Shown here one piece after another: positions 17,995 to 27,069 of a DNA stretch of 64,000 nucleotides; the first letter of the stretch is position 1; each line of letters starts with the position of its first letter. Location: the NCBI RefSeq assembly GCF_020858115.1, contig NZ_JACYMM010000005.1:248001-312000 (forward strand). The letters run 5' to 3'. Position numbers and translations under genes: made by a program. This DNA comes from Janthinobacterium sp. FW305-129 (lineage in GTDB: Bacteria > Pseudomonadota > Gammaproteobacteria > Burkholderiales > Burkholderiaceae_D). The notes below the pieces were generated by a model, which worked only from the letters and a program-made list of their open reading frames with translations, ran no database searches and had not been told where the DNA came from.

Positions 17995-18729
17995 ATGAGC
18001 ACTTCCGCACCGATCTTTACCGACCCGTCCCACGTCAAGGACGCCTTGCGCGATGACGGCTATGCCGTCCTGCGCCCGCAGGACGTAGCCGCGCTGGCAG
18101 GCTGCCCGCTCGACGCGCTGCGCGCGCTGGAACCAAGCTGGAATACGCTGACGCTGGACAATTACCTGAAGGATGGCGGCCGCTACCGCCGCCGGCGCCA
18201 CTCATGCTTCGTGCAGGATGGCGAGCGCCTGACGCAGACGGCGCACCGTCCGCACTGGCAACCGGTGGAATACAACGCTCTGCACGGCGGCATGCACCGC
18301 CTGTTCGAACCGGTCGAACCGGCTATCGTTGCGCAAGCGGCCTGGCAGCAGCTGATCCGCGCGCTGGGGGACGCCTGCTCGCAGGTCAAGGGCCGCCAGC
18401 CGTGGTTCATCGAGGCGCACCAGTTCCGCATCGATACGACCGATGGCATCGGCCGCCCCACGCCGGAAGGCGCGCACCGCGACGGCGTCGACTTCGTCGC
18501 CGTGCTGCTGATCGGGCGTGAACAGGTCAAGGGCGGCGAGACGCGCATCTTTGAAGCGGACGGTCCCAACGGCAAACGTTTTACCCTGACCGAGCCGTGG
18601 TCGCTGCTGCTGCTCGACGATGCGGCCGTGATCCATGAATCGACGCCGATCCAGCCCGTCGGCGAACATGGCCACCGCGACACCCTCGTGCTGACCTATC
18701 GCGCCGGCCAGTTCCAGGGCGAAAACTGA
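17995..18729 (+). CDS. 2OG-Fe(II) dioxygenase, PF10014-like
   Basis: 244 residues. The core reads FIEAHQFRID, PTPEGAHRDGVDFVAVLLIGR, VKGGETRIFE, matching the 2OG-Fe_Oxy_2 family that includes amino-acid hydroxylases such as L-isoleucine 4-hydroxylase. H-x-D ligands are in AHRDGVD; the distal His is in VIHESTPI and the Arg in HRDTLVLTYR. It therefore probably hydroxylates a free amino acid. It stands alone between the TonB receptor and the kinase gene, with no obvious partner. Confidence 0.85.
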   Translation: MSTSAPIFTDPSHVKDALRDDGYAVLRPQDVAALAGCPLDALRALEPSWNTLTLDNYLKDGGRYRRRRHSCFVQDGERLTQTAHRPHWQPVEYNALHGGMHRLFEPVEPAIVAQAAWQQLIRALGDACSQVKGRQPWFIEAHQFRIDTTDGIGRPTPEGAHRDGVDFVAVLLIGREQVKGGETRIFEADGPNGKRFTLTEPWSLLLLDDAAVIHESTPIQPVGEHGHRDTLVLTYRAGQFQGEN

Positions 18730-18774
18730 TAGACGGCCACAGCATTCCCATGGGCCAAAATAGTTACTTGGAAG

Positions 18775-18804
18775 TTACTTTTACAGACCTAAATCCGATA
18801 TAGT
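18775..18804 (+). promoter_or_regulatory. candidate promoter of the hybrid kinase gene
   Basis: TTACTT (18775-18780) and TATAGT (18799-18804), spacer 18. The -35 is the second copy of a direct repeat AGTTACTT found twice three bases apart (18762-18780), which might be a regulator site. About 68 bases of leader follow before the GTG start. Confidence 0.35.
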
Positions 18805-18871
18805 CACAGGATGTCGATCTTGCGCGCTCAACGCGCCCAGCATCACCACACTGAAATCCTAGGAGAGGTCT

Positions 18872-20233
18872 GTGGACTCCAACAACCAAATCAAGCCTGA
18901 CGAAATCGAGATCCTGATCGTCGAGGACAGCCCGACCCAGGCGGAGCGCTTGCGCCGCCTGATCCAGTCGCTGCACTACAACGCGCGCGTGGCGGCGAAT
19001 GGCCAGCTGGCCCTGGCCGCCATCCGCGAGCGCAAGCCGCACCTGGTGCTGTCCGATATCGTCATGCCTGAAATGAATGGCTACGACCTGTGCCGCGCCA
19101 TCAAGTCCGATCCGACCCTGCGCGACATTCCCGTCATCCTCGTCACCTCGCTCAACGACCCGAAGGACATCATCCGCGGCATCGAGTGCGGCGCCGACAA
19201 TTTCATCCGCAAGCCCTATGCGGAAGACTACCTGCTCAACCGCATCAGCCACATGCTGATGAACCAGAAGCTGCGCAAGAACCAGAACGTGGAAATCGGC
19301 ATCGCCCTGTACCTGGGCGACCAGAAGCACTTCATCAATGCGGAGCGCCAGCAAATCCTCGACCTGCTGATCTCCACGTATGAACAGGCGGTGCAGGTCA
19401 ACGGCGAACTGCAGGCGCGCGAACGCCAGGTGATCGAGCTGAACATGCGCCTGGCGCACCATGCGGCCGAACTGGAAACCATCAACCGCGAAATCGCCCT
19501 GAAAAACCTGGAACTGGCCGAGGCGAGCCGCATGAAGTCCGCCTTCATCGCCAACATGTCGCATGAATTGCGCACGCCGCTGAACGCCATCATCGGATTC
19601 ACGGGCGCACTGCTGATGAAACTGCCCGGCCCCCTGACGTCGGACCAGGACAAGCAGCTCAATACCATCCGCGCCAGCGCGCGCCATCTGCTCTCCTTGA
19701 TCAACGACATCCTCGACGTGGCCAAGATCGAAGCGGGCAAGCTGACCCTGTCGATCGAGCCGGTGCACTGCCAGGACCTGATGGCCGAAGTGGCCGACAC
19801 CCTGCGCCCCCTGGCCCAGCAAAAGGGCCTGGCGCTGGAGATGGCGCTGGGCGAAGCGGGCCAGCCGCCCGCCATCATCGACACGGATCGCCGCGCGCTG
19901 ACGCAAATCCTCATCAACCTGCTCAACAACGCCATCAAGTTCACGGAACAGGGCACGGTGCGCATCAGCCTGGCCCAGCGCGAGGAAGACGGCGTGCTGG
20001 TGACGGAAATGAGCATCGCCGACAGCGGCGCCGGCATCAAGGAAGAAGACCAGGCCAAGCTGTTCCAGGCCTTCTCGCAGCTCGATTCCACCTCCACGCG
20101 CCACGTGGAAGGCGCGGGACTGGGCCTGTACCTGTGTCAGAACCTGGCCAACGCCATCGGCGGCGCCCTGTTCTTCAACAGCGACTACGGCTCGGGCAGC
20201 ACGTTCACCCTGGCCCTGCGCAGCAAAACCTGA
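18872..20233 (+). CDS. receiver-histidine kinase hybrid
   Basis: 453 residues, GTG start preceded by AGGAGAGG. Order is unusual for a kinase: receiver first (ILIVEDSPTQ, phospho-acceptor Asp62 in LVLSDIVMPEMNG, K in FIRKPY), a coiled-coil linker (about 160-220), then HisKA (His231 in MSHELRTPLN) and HATPase_c (NLLNNAIKF, DSGAGI, GAGLGLYL). No membrane segment, so it is cytoplasmic and is probably itself activated by phosphorylation of its own receiver from another kinase. No output regulator is adjacent. Function within a relay is likely; the pathway is unknown. Confidence 0.9.
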   Translation: MDSNNQIKPDEIEILIVEDSPTQAERLRRLIQSLHYNARVAANGQLALAAIRERKPHLVLSDIVMPEMNGYDLCRAIKSDPTLRDIPVILVTSLNDPKDIIRGIECGADNFIRKPYAEDYLLNRISHMLMNQKLRKNQNVEIGIALYLGDQKHFINAERQQILDLLISTYEQAVQVNGELQARERQVIELNMRLAHHAAELETINREIALKNLELAEASRMKSAFIANMSHELRTPLNAIIGFTGALLMKLPGPLTSDQDKQLNTIRASARHLLSLINDILDVAKIEAGKLTLSIEPVHCQDLMAEVADTLRPLAQQKGLALEMALGEAGQPPAIIDTDRRALTQILINLLNNAIKFTEQGTVRISLAQREEDGVLVTEMSIADSGAGIKEEDQAKLFQAFSQLDSTSTRHVEGAGLGLYLCQNLANAIGGALFFNSDYGSGSTFTLALRSKT

Positions 20234-20305
20234 ACTGCGATGCACCGCAACATGCCATTGTGATGTTTGCCATCCTGGAGAGATAGATACAGTAGTTCTA
20301 CGGTA

Positions 20306-20334
20306 TTGCACTGCAACATATTCAGCGCTATAGT
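20306..20334 (+). promoter_or_regulatory. strong sigma70-type promoter of a predicted small RNA
   Basis: TTGCAC (20306-20311) and TATAGT (20329-20334) with an exact 17-base spacer, placed in an intergenic region and followed after about 70 bases by a complete intrinsic terminator. Confidence 0.6.
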
Positions 20335-20340
20335 GAACCT

Positions 20341-20403
20341 GTCTCCTCCAATTCGTTCTCCGAACATTGGATTCAGCCCGCGCCAGTTCGCGGGCTTTTT
20401 TTT
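20341..20403 (+). ncRNA. predicted ~63-nt small RNA or leader RNA
   Basis: From the predicted start near 20341 the transcript would begin GTCTCCTCC, form a first hairpin (TCCAAT 20347-20352 with ATTGGA 20366-20371, inner TCG/CGA), then a terminator hairpin with eight U (20376-20403). The CUCCUCC at the 5' end is complementary to GGAGGAG-type ribosome sites, as in known antisense small RNAs with anti-Shine-Dalgarno loops. No open frame fits. It could also be a premature-termination leader of the TetR gene 91 bases downstream. No match to a named family is claimed. Confidence 0.5.
20376..20403 (+). terminator. intrinsic terminator
   Basis: GCCCGCG (20376-20382) pairs with CGCGGGC (20389-20395) over a six-base loop, followed by eight T. 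It ends the predicted small RNA and possibly the kinase transcript. Confidence 0.85.
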
Positions 20404-20434
20404 GCCTGCGTTGTCCATGATCTTCATCTTTCCT

Positions 20435-20458
20435 TAACTAAATCAAGCGATTTAGTTA
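20435..20458. promoter_or_regulatory. TetR-type operator palindrome
   Basis: TAACTAAATC (20435-20444) and GATTTAGTTA (20449-20458) are exact reverse complements over a four-base centre. A second, weaker dyad (TCAA..TTGA inside ATATC..GATAT) follows at about 20458-20477. Both lie between the terminator and the TetR gene that heads the RND efflux operon; they are the obvious binding sites for that repressor. Confidence 0.65.
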
Positions 20459-20494
20459 TATCAATCGTTTGAGATATATGATTAAATCTCCGAC

Positions 20495-21223
20495 ATGATT
20501 GAAAAAAACATTTCCCCAACACCAAGCGCCGACGACGGGCGCAAGCCCCGCTCCGATGGCGAGCAGTCGCGCGAGCGCCTGCTGCACAGCGCCATCCGCC
20601 TGTTTGCCGAGCAGGGCTACGCCAAGACCTCCACGCGCGAACTGGCACAGGCGGCCGGCACCAACGCGGCGGCCATCCGCTATTATTTTGGCGACAAGGC
20701 GGGCCTGTACCGCGCCGCCTTCTCCCATCAACTATCGAATCCACAAGACAATATCGCCCTGTACGAGCAACCGCATTTCACCCTGCGCCAAAGTCTGGAA
20801 GGCTTTTATGCGCAATTGCTCGCCCCCATGCAGCAGGGAGAAATCGCGCGCGATTGCATGCGCCTGTGGTGCCGCGAGATGCTCGAACCGACGGGCCTGT
20901 GGGCGCGCGAGGTCGACCAGAACATCCGTGCCGAACACGAGGCGCTCACGCGCGTGCTGGCGCGCCACCTGGGCGCCCCCGACGACAGCGACGACATGCA
21001 CCGCCTGGCGTTTTCCATCGCCTCGCTCGCCCTGCAGCACATGGTCGGCGCCGAGGTGCTGCACACCCTGCGTCCGCAACTGATGGAATCGGCGCACGCC
21101 ATCGATACCTGGCTGGCGCGCATGACCGACTACGCGCTGGCCATGGCCGACGTGGAGCGCCGGCGCCTGGCCCTTCCTCCCTCCCCCCCCACCGCTCAAC
21201 GACAAGCACAAGGACCAGCATGA
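20495..21223 (+). CDS. TetR-family repressor of the RND efflux operon (CecR-like)
   Basis: 242 residues. The N-terminal HTH (LLHSAIRLFAEQGYAKTSTR, ELAQAAGTNAAAIRYYFGDKAGLYRAAF) is clear; the C-terminal region (FYAQLLAPMQ..., REMLEPTG, VDQNIRAEHEALTRVL) fits the CecR/YbiH type (DUF1956). No good ribosome site precedes the ATG. Its stop overlaps the start of the outer membrane factor gene (ATGA at 21220-21223), so repressor and pump are one transcript and expression should be self-limiting. Inducer unknown. Confidence 0.9.
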   Translation: MIEKNISPTPSADDGRKPRSDGEQSRERLLHSAIRLFAEQGYAKTSTRELAQAAGTNAAAIRYYFGDKAGLYRAAFSHQLSNPQDNIALYEQPHFTLRQSLEGFYAQLLAPMQQGEIARDCMRLWCREMLEPTGLWAREVDQNIRAEHEALTRVLARHLGAPDDSDDMHRLAFSIASLALQHMVGAEVLHTLRPQLMESAHAIDTWLARMTDYALAMADVERRRLALPPSPPTAQRQAQGPA

Positions 21224-22635
21224 CGACTATTCGATGCACCGTTCAAGGCGCCCTGGCCGCCGGCATCGCGCTGGCGCTGGGCGGCTGCGCCCTGCAGGGA
21301 CCGCCCGCCGCGGTGGCCGCCAGCGCGCCCGCGCAGTGGCAGGCGCCGCTGCCGCACGACGGCAAGCTGACGGACCTGGCCAGCTGGTGGCAGGGCCAGG
21401 GCGACAGACTGCTGGTGGAATTGATCACCGATGCGCAGCAGGCCAGCCCCACCATCGCCGCCGCCGGCACGCGCATCGCGCATGCGCGCGCCGACAGCAT
21501 CGCCAGCGGCGCCGCGCTGGCGCCCAAGCTCGATGCGACGGGTAGCGTGGTGCGCACCAGCCAGCAATCGGCGCAGCCCGGCGGCACCACCTCGCAGGCG
21601 GCCTTGCAGGCGTCATGGGAAATCGATGTATTTGGCGCCAACCGTGCCACGCGCGATGCGGCGCAGGAGCGCTACGACAGCGCCAGGGCAGGCTGGCATG
21701 AGGCCCGCGTCTCGGTGGCCGCCGAAGTGGCAAACCAGTACTACGCCTTGCGCACCTGCCAGCAATTGCAGGCCGTGGCCGAACAGGATGCCGTCTCGCG
21801 AAGCGACTCGGCGCGCCTGACGGCATTGAGCGCCGGCGCCGGCTTCCAGCCGCCCGCCAATGCCGCCCTGGCCCGTGCCAGCGCCGCCGAAGGCGCCAGC
21901 CGCGCCATCGAACAGCGCACCGCCTGCGACGTGAATGTCAAGGCGCTAGTGGCCCTGTCGGCCCTGCAGGAAGAGACGCTGCGCCAGAAGCTGGCGGCCA
22001 GCCCCTTTGTTGCGCCCTCGCCCGTGGCGATTGCGCAACTGCCGGCGCAAACCCTGGGCCAGCGTCCCGACATTTACAGCGCCGAACGCGAAGTGGCGGC
22101 CGCCAGCTTCGAAGTACGCGGCGCGCAGGCGCAGCGCTATCCCCGCCTGAGCCTGGCAGGCTCCATCGGCAAGGGCAATATCCGCGCCGGCGGCAGCAGC
22201 ATCACGGCCAGCACCTGGAGCATCGGTCCGCTGGCCGTCAGCCTGCCCATCTTCGACGGCGGCACCCGCCGCGCCCAGGTCGATGCCGCCACGGCGCGCT
22301 ACGACGAAGCGGTGGTGAAGTACCGCGCCGGCGTGCGCCAGGCCGTGCGCGAAGTGGAGGAAGCATTGGTCAACCTGGCCAGCACGGACGAGCGCAGCGG
22401 CCACGCGAAAACGGCCCAGGAAGGCTACCGCGTGTCGTTCGTCGCCACCGAAGACCGCTACAAGAATGGCCTGGCCAGCCTGATCGAACTGGAAGACGCG
22501 CGCCGCACGCGCCTGGCCGCCGAAAACACGGTGGTCAACCTCGAGCGCGAACGCAGCGCCGCCTGGGTGGCGCTGTACCGCGCCGCCGGCGGCGGCTGGA
22601 ACAGCAGCAGCGCCATCGCCAACAACGCCCCCTGA
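21220..22635 (+). CDS. outer membrane efflux lipoprotein (NodT/OprM family)
   Basis: 471 residues from the ATG at 21220. Lipoprotein signal ends in LGGC. Two repeats of the TolC-type coiled-coil fold are seen (SWEIDVFGANRATRDAAQERY, VANQYYALRTCQQL; then QRPDIYSAEREVAAASFEVRGAQAQRYPRLSL, GPLAVSLPIFDGGTRRAQV). It is the outer membrane channel for the adaptor and RND pump encoded directly downstream. Coupled by overlap to the TetR gene. Confidence 0.92.
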   Translation: MTTIRCTVQGALAAGIALALGGCALQGPPAAVAASAPAQWQAPLPHDGKLTDLASWWQGQGDRLLVELITDAQQASPTIAAAGTRIAHARADSIASGAALAPKLDATGSVVRTSQQSAQPGGTTSQAALQASWEIDVFGANRATRDAAQERYDSARAGWHEARVSVAAEVANQYYALRTCQQLQAVAEQDAVSRSDSARLTALSAGAGFQPPANAALARASAAEGASRAIEQRTACDVNVKALVALSALQEETLRQKLAASPFVAPSPVAIAQLPAQTLGQRPDIYSAEREVAAASFEVRGAQAQRYPRLSLAGSIGKGNIRAGGSSITASTWSIGPLAVSLPIFDGGTRRAQVDAATARYDEAVVKYRAGVRQAVREVEEALVNLASTDERSGHAKTAQEGYRVSFVATEDRYKNGLASLIELEDARRTRLAAENTVVNLERERSAAWVALYRAAGGGWNSSSAIANNAP

Positions 22636-22648
22636 CGGATACGACAAC

Positions 22649-23812
22649 ATGAAAAAAATGACCTTGAAACCGATGGCGCTCGCGCTGGCCGCCCTTTGCG
22701 TGGCGCTGGGTGCCGGCGTGGCCCTGTACTCCCCGTCGTCCACGGCGGCCGACGAGGCAAAGGACAAGAACGCGGCGCAAAAACCCGCACTCACCGTCAC
22801 CACGGCCAAGCCGCAGACGGCCAGCCTGCCCATCAAGCTGAGCGCCAACGGCAACGTGGCCGCCTGGCAGGAAGCCGTCATCGGTAGCGAATCGAACGGC
22901 TTGCGTCTCACGGACGTGCGCGTGAATGTCGGCGACGTGGTGCGCGCCGGCCAGGTGCTGGCCGTGTTCTCCAACGACACGGTGAACGCCGACGTGGCGC
23001 AGGCCAGGGCCGCCGTGCTGGAAGCGGAAGCGAATGCGGCCGAAGCAGCCGCCAACGCCCAGCGCGCCCGCTCGCTGCAAAGCACGGGCGCCATCAGCGC
23101 GCAGCAGATCAGCCAGTACCTGACGGCCGAACAGACGGCCAACGCGCGCATTGCGTCGGCCAAGGCGCAGCTGGCGTCGCAGCAGCTGCGCCTCAAATAC
23201 ACGCAGGTGGTGGCGCCCGACAGCGGCATCATCTCTGCGCGCTCGGCCACCGTGGGGTCGGTGGTGGGCGCCGGTACGGAATTGTTCCGCATGATCCGCC
23301 AGGGCCGCCTCGAATGGCGCGCCGAAGTGACGGCCACCGAGCTGCTGAACCTGAAACCGGGTACCCTGGCGCAGGTCAAGGCGGCCAACGGCAGCGTCTT
23401 GACGGGCAAGGTGCGCATGATCGCTCCCACGGTCGACCCGCAGACGCGTTCCGCCCTCGTCTACGTGGACCTGCCAGCCAGCAGCGGCAACAACGCGCCG
23501 TTCAAGGCCGGCATGTACGCCAGCGGCGAATTTGAACTGGGCACCTCGGGCGCGCTGACGGTGCCGCAGCAGGCCATCGCCGTGCGCGACGGTTTTAGTT
23601 ATGTCTTCCGCCTCAATGCCGACCAGCGAGTCAGCCAGATCAAGGTGCAGGCCGGACGGCGCCTGAGCGACCGCATTGAAATCCTTGGCGGCATCACGGC
23701 CGACACGACGATCGTCGTCAGCGGCGCCGGCTTCCTCAATGACGGCGATTTGGTCCGTAATGTGAAAAACCCGGTTCAGACGCCGGTGGCTGCACCGGCA
23801 GCGAAAAAGTAA
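22649..23812 (+). CDS. RND efflux periplasmic adaptor (MFP)
   Basis: 387 residues. N-terminal hydrophobic anchor/signal (MALALAALCVALGAGVALY), then barrel-sandwich and alpha-hairpin parts (VRVNVGDVVRAGQVLAVF, long Ala-rich helices, LRLKYTQVVAPDSGIISARSATVG) and a beta-barrel with MIAPTVDPQTRSALVYVDLP. It links the inner membrane RND pump (starts 9 bases after this stop) with the outer membrane factor. Normal length. Confidence 0.93.
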   Translation: MKKMTLKPMALALAALCVALGAGVALYSPSSTAADEAKDKNAAQKPALTVTTAKPQTASLPIKLSANGNVAAWQEAVIGSESNGLRLTDVRVNVGDVVRAGQVLAVFSNDTVNADVAQARAAVLEAEANAAEAAANAQRARSLQSTGAISAQQISQYLTAEQTANARIASAKAQLASQQLRLKYTQVVAPDSGIISARSATVGSVVGAGTELFRMIRQGRLEWRAEVTATELLNLKPGTLAQVKAANGSVLTGKVRMIAPTVDPQTRSALVYVDLPASSGNNAPFKAGMYASGEFELGTSGALTVPQQAIAVRDGFSYVFRLNADQRVSQIKVQAGRRLSDRIEILGGITADTTIVVSGAGFLNDGDLVRNVKNPVQTPVAAPAAKK

Positions 23813-23821
23813 GGAGAGGCC

Positions 23822-26800
23822 ATGAACTTTTCCTCCCTCTCGATCAAGAATCCGATCCCGGCCATCATGCTGTTCGCGCTCTTGACCCTGGCCGGCCTGC
23901 TGGCCTACAAGGCCAATCCGGTGCAGGATTTCCCCGACATCGAACTGCCCATCGTCACCGTCAGCGCGGTACTTCCCGGCGCCGCGCCGGCGCAACTGGA
24001 AACGGAAGTGGCGCGCAAGATCGAAGACTCCGTCGCCACCCTGCAAGGCGTCAAGAACATCTACACCAAGGTGCTCGATGGCGTCGTCACGGTGACCGTC
24101 GAATTCATCCTGGAAAAGCAGATCGCCGAAGCCGTCAACGACGTGCGCGACGCCGTCGCAAGGGTCAAGGCGGACATGCCGGCCGAACTGCGCGACCCCA
24201 CCGTCACCAAGGCATCCACGGCAGGGCGCGTGGTGCTGACCTTTATCGCCACGGCAAAACCCGGCGTGGACAACCCGCTCGACTCTCCCGACCTGTCCTG
24301 GTACGTCGACAACACGGTGGCCAAGCGCCTCTTGACCGTGCCCGGCGTGGGTGCCGTCACCCGCGTGGGCGGCGTCTACCGCGAGATCCAGGTGGAACTC
24401 GACGAGGCGCGCATGGCGGCGCTGAAAGTGTCGGCGCTCGACGTCTCGCGGCAGCTGCGCCTGGTGCAGCGCGAAGCGCCGGGCGGCCGGGGCGACGTCA
24501 GCGGTGCCGAGCAGTCGGTGCGCACCATCGCCACCGTGAAAACGGCCGATGAACTGTCGCGCGTGGAAGTGCCGCTGCCGGACGGACGCCATGTGCGCCT
24601 GGACCAGGTGGCCAGCGTGCGCGACACCATCGCCGAGCCGCGCGCACTGGCCGAGCAGGATGGCAAGACCGTCGTCGCCTTCGAGGTGTTCCGCACCAAG
24701 GGCGCCAGCGAAGTGGCCGTCGCCAACGGCGCGCGCGCCGCCATCGCCGACCTGCAGAAGGAAAACCCCAGCGTGGTGCTGCAGCAGTCGATCGACAATG
24801 CCTTCCCCGTCGAGGAAAACTTCGACGGTTCGATGGAGCTGCTGTACGAAGGCGCGCTGCTGGCCGTGCTGGTGGTGTGGTGGTTCCTGCGCGACTGGCG
24901 CGCCACCCTGGTCGCCGCCGCCGCCCTGCCCCTGTCCGTGATGCCGGCCTTCCTCGGCATCTACTGGTTCGGCTACACGCTCAATACCGTCACCCTGTTG
25001 TCGCTGGCGCTGGTCGTCGGCGTGCTGGTCGACGACGCCATCGTGGAAATCGAAAACATCGAGCGCCATCTGCGCATGGGCAAGTCACCGATGGAAGCGG
25101 CCATGGAAGCGGCCGACGAAATCGGCATGGCGGTGATCGCCACCACCTTCGCGCTGGTGGCCGTGTTCCTGCCGACGGCCTTCATGAGCGGCATTCCCGG
25201 CCTGTTCTTCAAGCAGTTCGGCTGGACGGCCGTGCTGGCCGTGCTGGCCTCGCTGGTGGTGGCGCGGCTGCTCACGCCAATGATGGCGGCCTACATATTG
25301 AAACCGCTGCCGCACAAGGAAGAACAGGATGGCTGGCTGATGACGCGCTACCTGACGGTCATGCGCTGGTGCCTGAACCACCGCGGCATCACGGCCATCG
25401 CCGCGGCCCTGTTCTTTGTCGGCGCCATCGCGCTCGTGCCGCTGCTGCCGACCGGTTTCGTGCCGGCTGCCGACCGCGCGCAGACGCAGATCAACCTGGA
25501 ACTGCCGCCCGGCTCCACCCTGGCGGAAACGCAGGCCGTGGCAGCCATGGCGCGCGACGCGGCCATGCGCACGCCGGGCATCCAGGGCGTCTTCAGTTCG
25601 ATTGGCGGGGGCTCCAGCGGCGACGCCTTCGCCCCCGGCGCGGCGGCCGAGGCGCGCCGCGCCGTGCTGACCCTGACCACCGTGCACCGCACGGAGCGCA
25701 AGGAATCGATGGCGGACCTGGAAACGCAGCTGCGCCACAAGCTCGATACGATCCCCGGCGCCCGCTTCACGGTGGGGCCGCCCGACACGGGCGTCAAGAT
25801 GCAACTGGTGCTGCGCTCGGAAGACCCGGTGGCGTTGATGGCGGCGGCGCAAAAGGTCGAGCGCGAGCTGCGCGGCCTGAAAGGCATCGGCAACGTCAAT
25901 TCCAGCGCCTCGCTGGTGCGTCCGGAAATCATCGTGCGCCCCGATTTCGCCAGGGCGGCCGACCTGGGCGTGACGGCGGCAGCCATCGGCGAGACCGTGC
26001 GCGTGGCCACGGCCGGCGACTACGACACGGACCTGACGAAAATGAACCTGCCCGAGCGGCAGGTGCCGATCCGCGTCAAGCTGCCCAACAGCGTGCGCGC
26101 CGACCTGGCCGCCATCGAGCGCCTGACCGTGCCCGGCAAGAATGGCCCCGTGCGCCTGGCGAACGTGGCCACGGTGACGATGGAAAGCGGCCCGGCGCAG
26201 ATCGACCGCTTGAACCGCAGCCGCAACGTCACGCTCGACGTGGAACTCGGTTCGCGCACGCTCGGCGAACTGAATGAAGAAGCGCGCGCGCTGCCGTCGA
26301 TGAAGAATCTGCCGCCGTCCGTGAAGATCGCCGAACTGGGCGACGCGCAGGAAATGGCGTCGCTGTTCGCCAGCTTCGGCCTGGCCATGCTGATCGGCGT
26401 GCTGTGCATCTATTGCGTGCTGGTGCTGCTGTTCAAGGACTTCATGCAGCCGGTGACCATCCTGGCGGCGCTGCCGCTGTCGATCGGCGGCGCCTTCGTG
26501 GCACTCCTGATCACGGGCAGCGCCCTGTCGATGCCGTCGATGATCGGCCTGATCATGCTGATGGGGATCGTCACGAAAAACTCCATCCTGCTGGTCGACT
26601 ATGCGATCCTGGCGCGCCAGGCCGGCATGAACCGCTTCGATGCGCTGGTTGACGCCTGCCACAAGCGCAGCCGCCCCATCCTGATGACGACGATCGCCAT
26701 GGGCGCCGGCATGATGCCGCTGGCGCTGGGCTGGGGCGCCGATCCCAGCTTCCGTTCGCCGATGGCCATTACCGTCATCGGCGGCCTGATCACCTCGACG

Positions 26801-26938
26801 TTATTGAGCCTGCTGGTGGTGCCGGCCGTGTTCACCTATATCGACGACCTGGAGCACCTGCTCAAGCGCGGCATGGCGAAACTGCGCCGCCAGCAGGCGC
26901 CGCTGCGGCGCGATGACAGAGTGGCGCTGGAAAAATAA
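23822..26938 (+). CDS. RND multidrug efflux pump (HAE-1 type)
   Basis: 1038 residues; AAGGAGAGGC precedes the ATG. Twelve membrane segments in the usual 1+5 / 1+5 arrangement with two large periplasmic loops. Family signatures: FPDIELPIVTVSAVLPGAAP near the start, DD of the proton relay in membrane segment 4 (VVGVLVDDAIVEIENIERH), the GIVTKNSILLVDYA motif near the end. Closest in look to MdtB/MexF-like or generic AcrB/HAE-1 pumps. Energised by proton motive force; substrate range cannot be predicted. Confidence 0.95.
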   Translation: MNFSSLSIKNPIPAIMLFALLTLAGLLAYKANPVQDFPDIELPIVTVSAVLPGAAPAQLETEVARKIEDSVATLQGVKNIYTKVLDGVVTVTVEFILEKQIAEAVNDVRDAVARVKADMPAELRDPTVTKASTAGRVVLTFIATAKPGVDNPLDSPDLSWYVDNTVAKRLLTVPGVGAVTRVGGVYREIQVELDEARMAALKVSALDVSRQLRLVQREAPGGRGDVSGAEQSVRTIATVKTADELSRVEVPLPDGRHVRLDQVASVRDTIAEPRALAEQDGKTVVAFEVFRTKGASEVAVANGARAAIADLQKENPSVVLQQSIDNAFPVEENFDGSMELLYEGALLAVLVVWWFLRDWRATLVAAAALPLSVMPAFLGIYWFGYTLNTVTLLSLALVVGVLVDDAIVEIENIERHLRMGKSPMEAAMEAADEIGMAVIATTFALVAVFLPTAFMSGIPGLFFKQFGWTAVLAVLASLVVARLLTPMMAAYILKPLPHKEEQDGWLMTRYLTVMRWCLNHRGITAIAAALFFVGAIALVPLLPTGFVPAADRAQTQINLELPPGSTLAETQAVAAMARDAAMRTPGIQGVFSSIGGGSSGDAFAPGAAAEARRAVLTLTTVHRTERKESMADLETQLRHKLDTIPGARFTVGPPDTGVKMQLVLRSEDPVALMAAAQKVERELRGLKGIGNVNSSASLVRPEIIVRPDFARAADLGVTAAAIGETVRVATAGDYDTDLTKMNLPERQVPIRVKLPNSVRADLAAIERLTVPGKNGPVRLANVATVTMESGPAQIDRLNRSRNVTLDVELGSRTLGELNEEARALPSMKNLPPSVKIAELGDAQEMASLFASFGLAMLIGVLCIYCVLVLLFKDFMQPVTILAALPLSIGGAFVALLITGSALSMPSMIGLIMLMGIVTKNSILLVDYAILARQAGMNRFDALVDACHKRSRPILMTTIAMGAGMMPLALGWGADPSFRSPMAITVIGGLITSTLLSLLVVPAVFTYIDDLEHLLKRGMAKLRRQQAPLRRDDRVALEK

Positions 26939-26978
26939 GCGCCACGGCTGATTGCAAAAACGCCCCCTGCGGGCAAGG

Positions 26979-27016
26979 AAGCGGGGGACCGGCCACCAGG
27001 CCGCGCTCCCCCGCTT
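26979..27016. terminator. stem-loop after the RND operon
   Basis: AAGCGGGGGA (26979-26988) pairs with TCCCCCGCTT (27007-27016). Only a short T run follows, so termination strength is uncertain, but the position directly after the pump gene fits an operon end. Confidence 0.55.
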
Positions 27017-27069
27017 TCATCTATCTGGCATACTGCGCCCATTCTCCATGAACGCAATTTGCCCTGCCT

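Noticed and set aside
22535-25069. 844-codon antisense frame across the adaptor and RND genes
   Set aside because: Composition is His/Arg/Gly/Gln-rich as expected from the reverse of high-GC codons; the + strand genes have clear family motifs.
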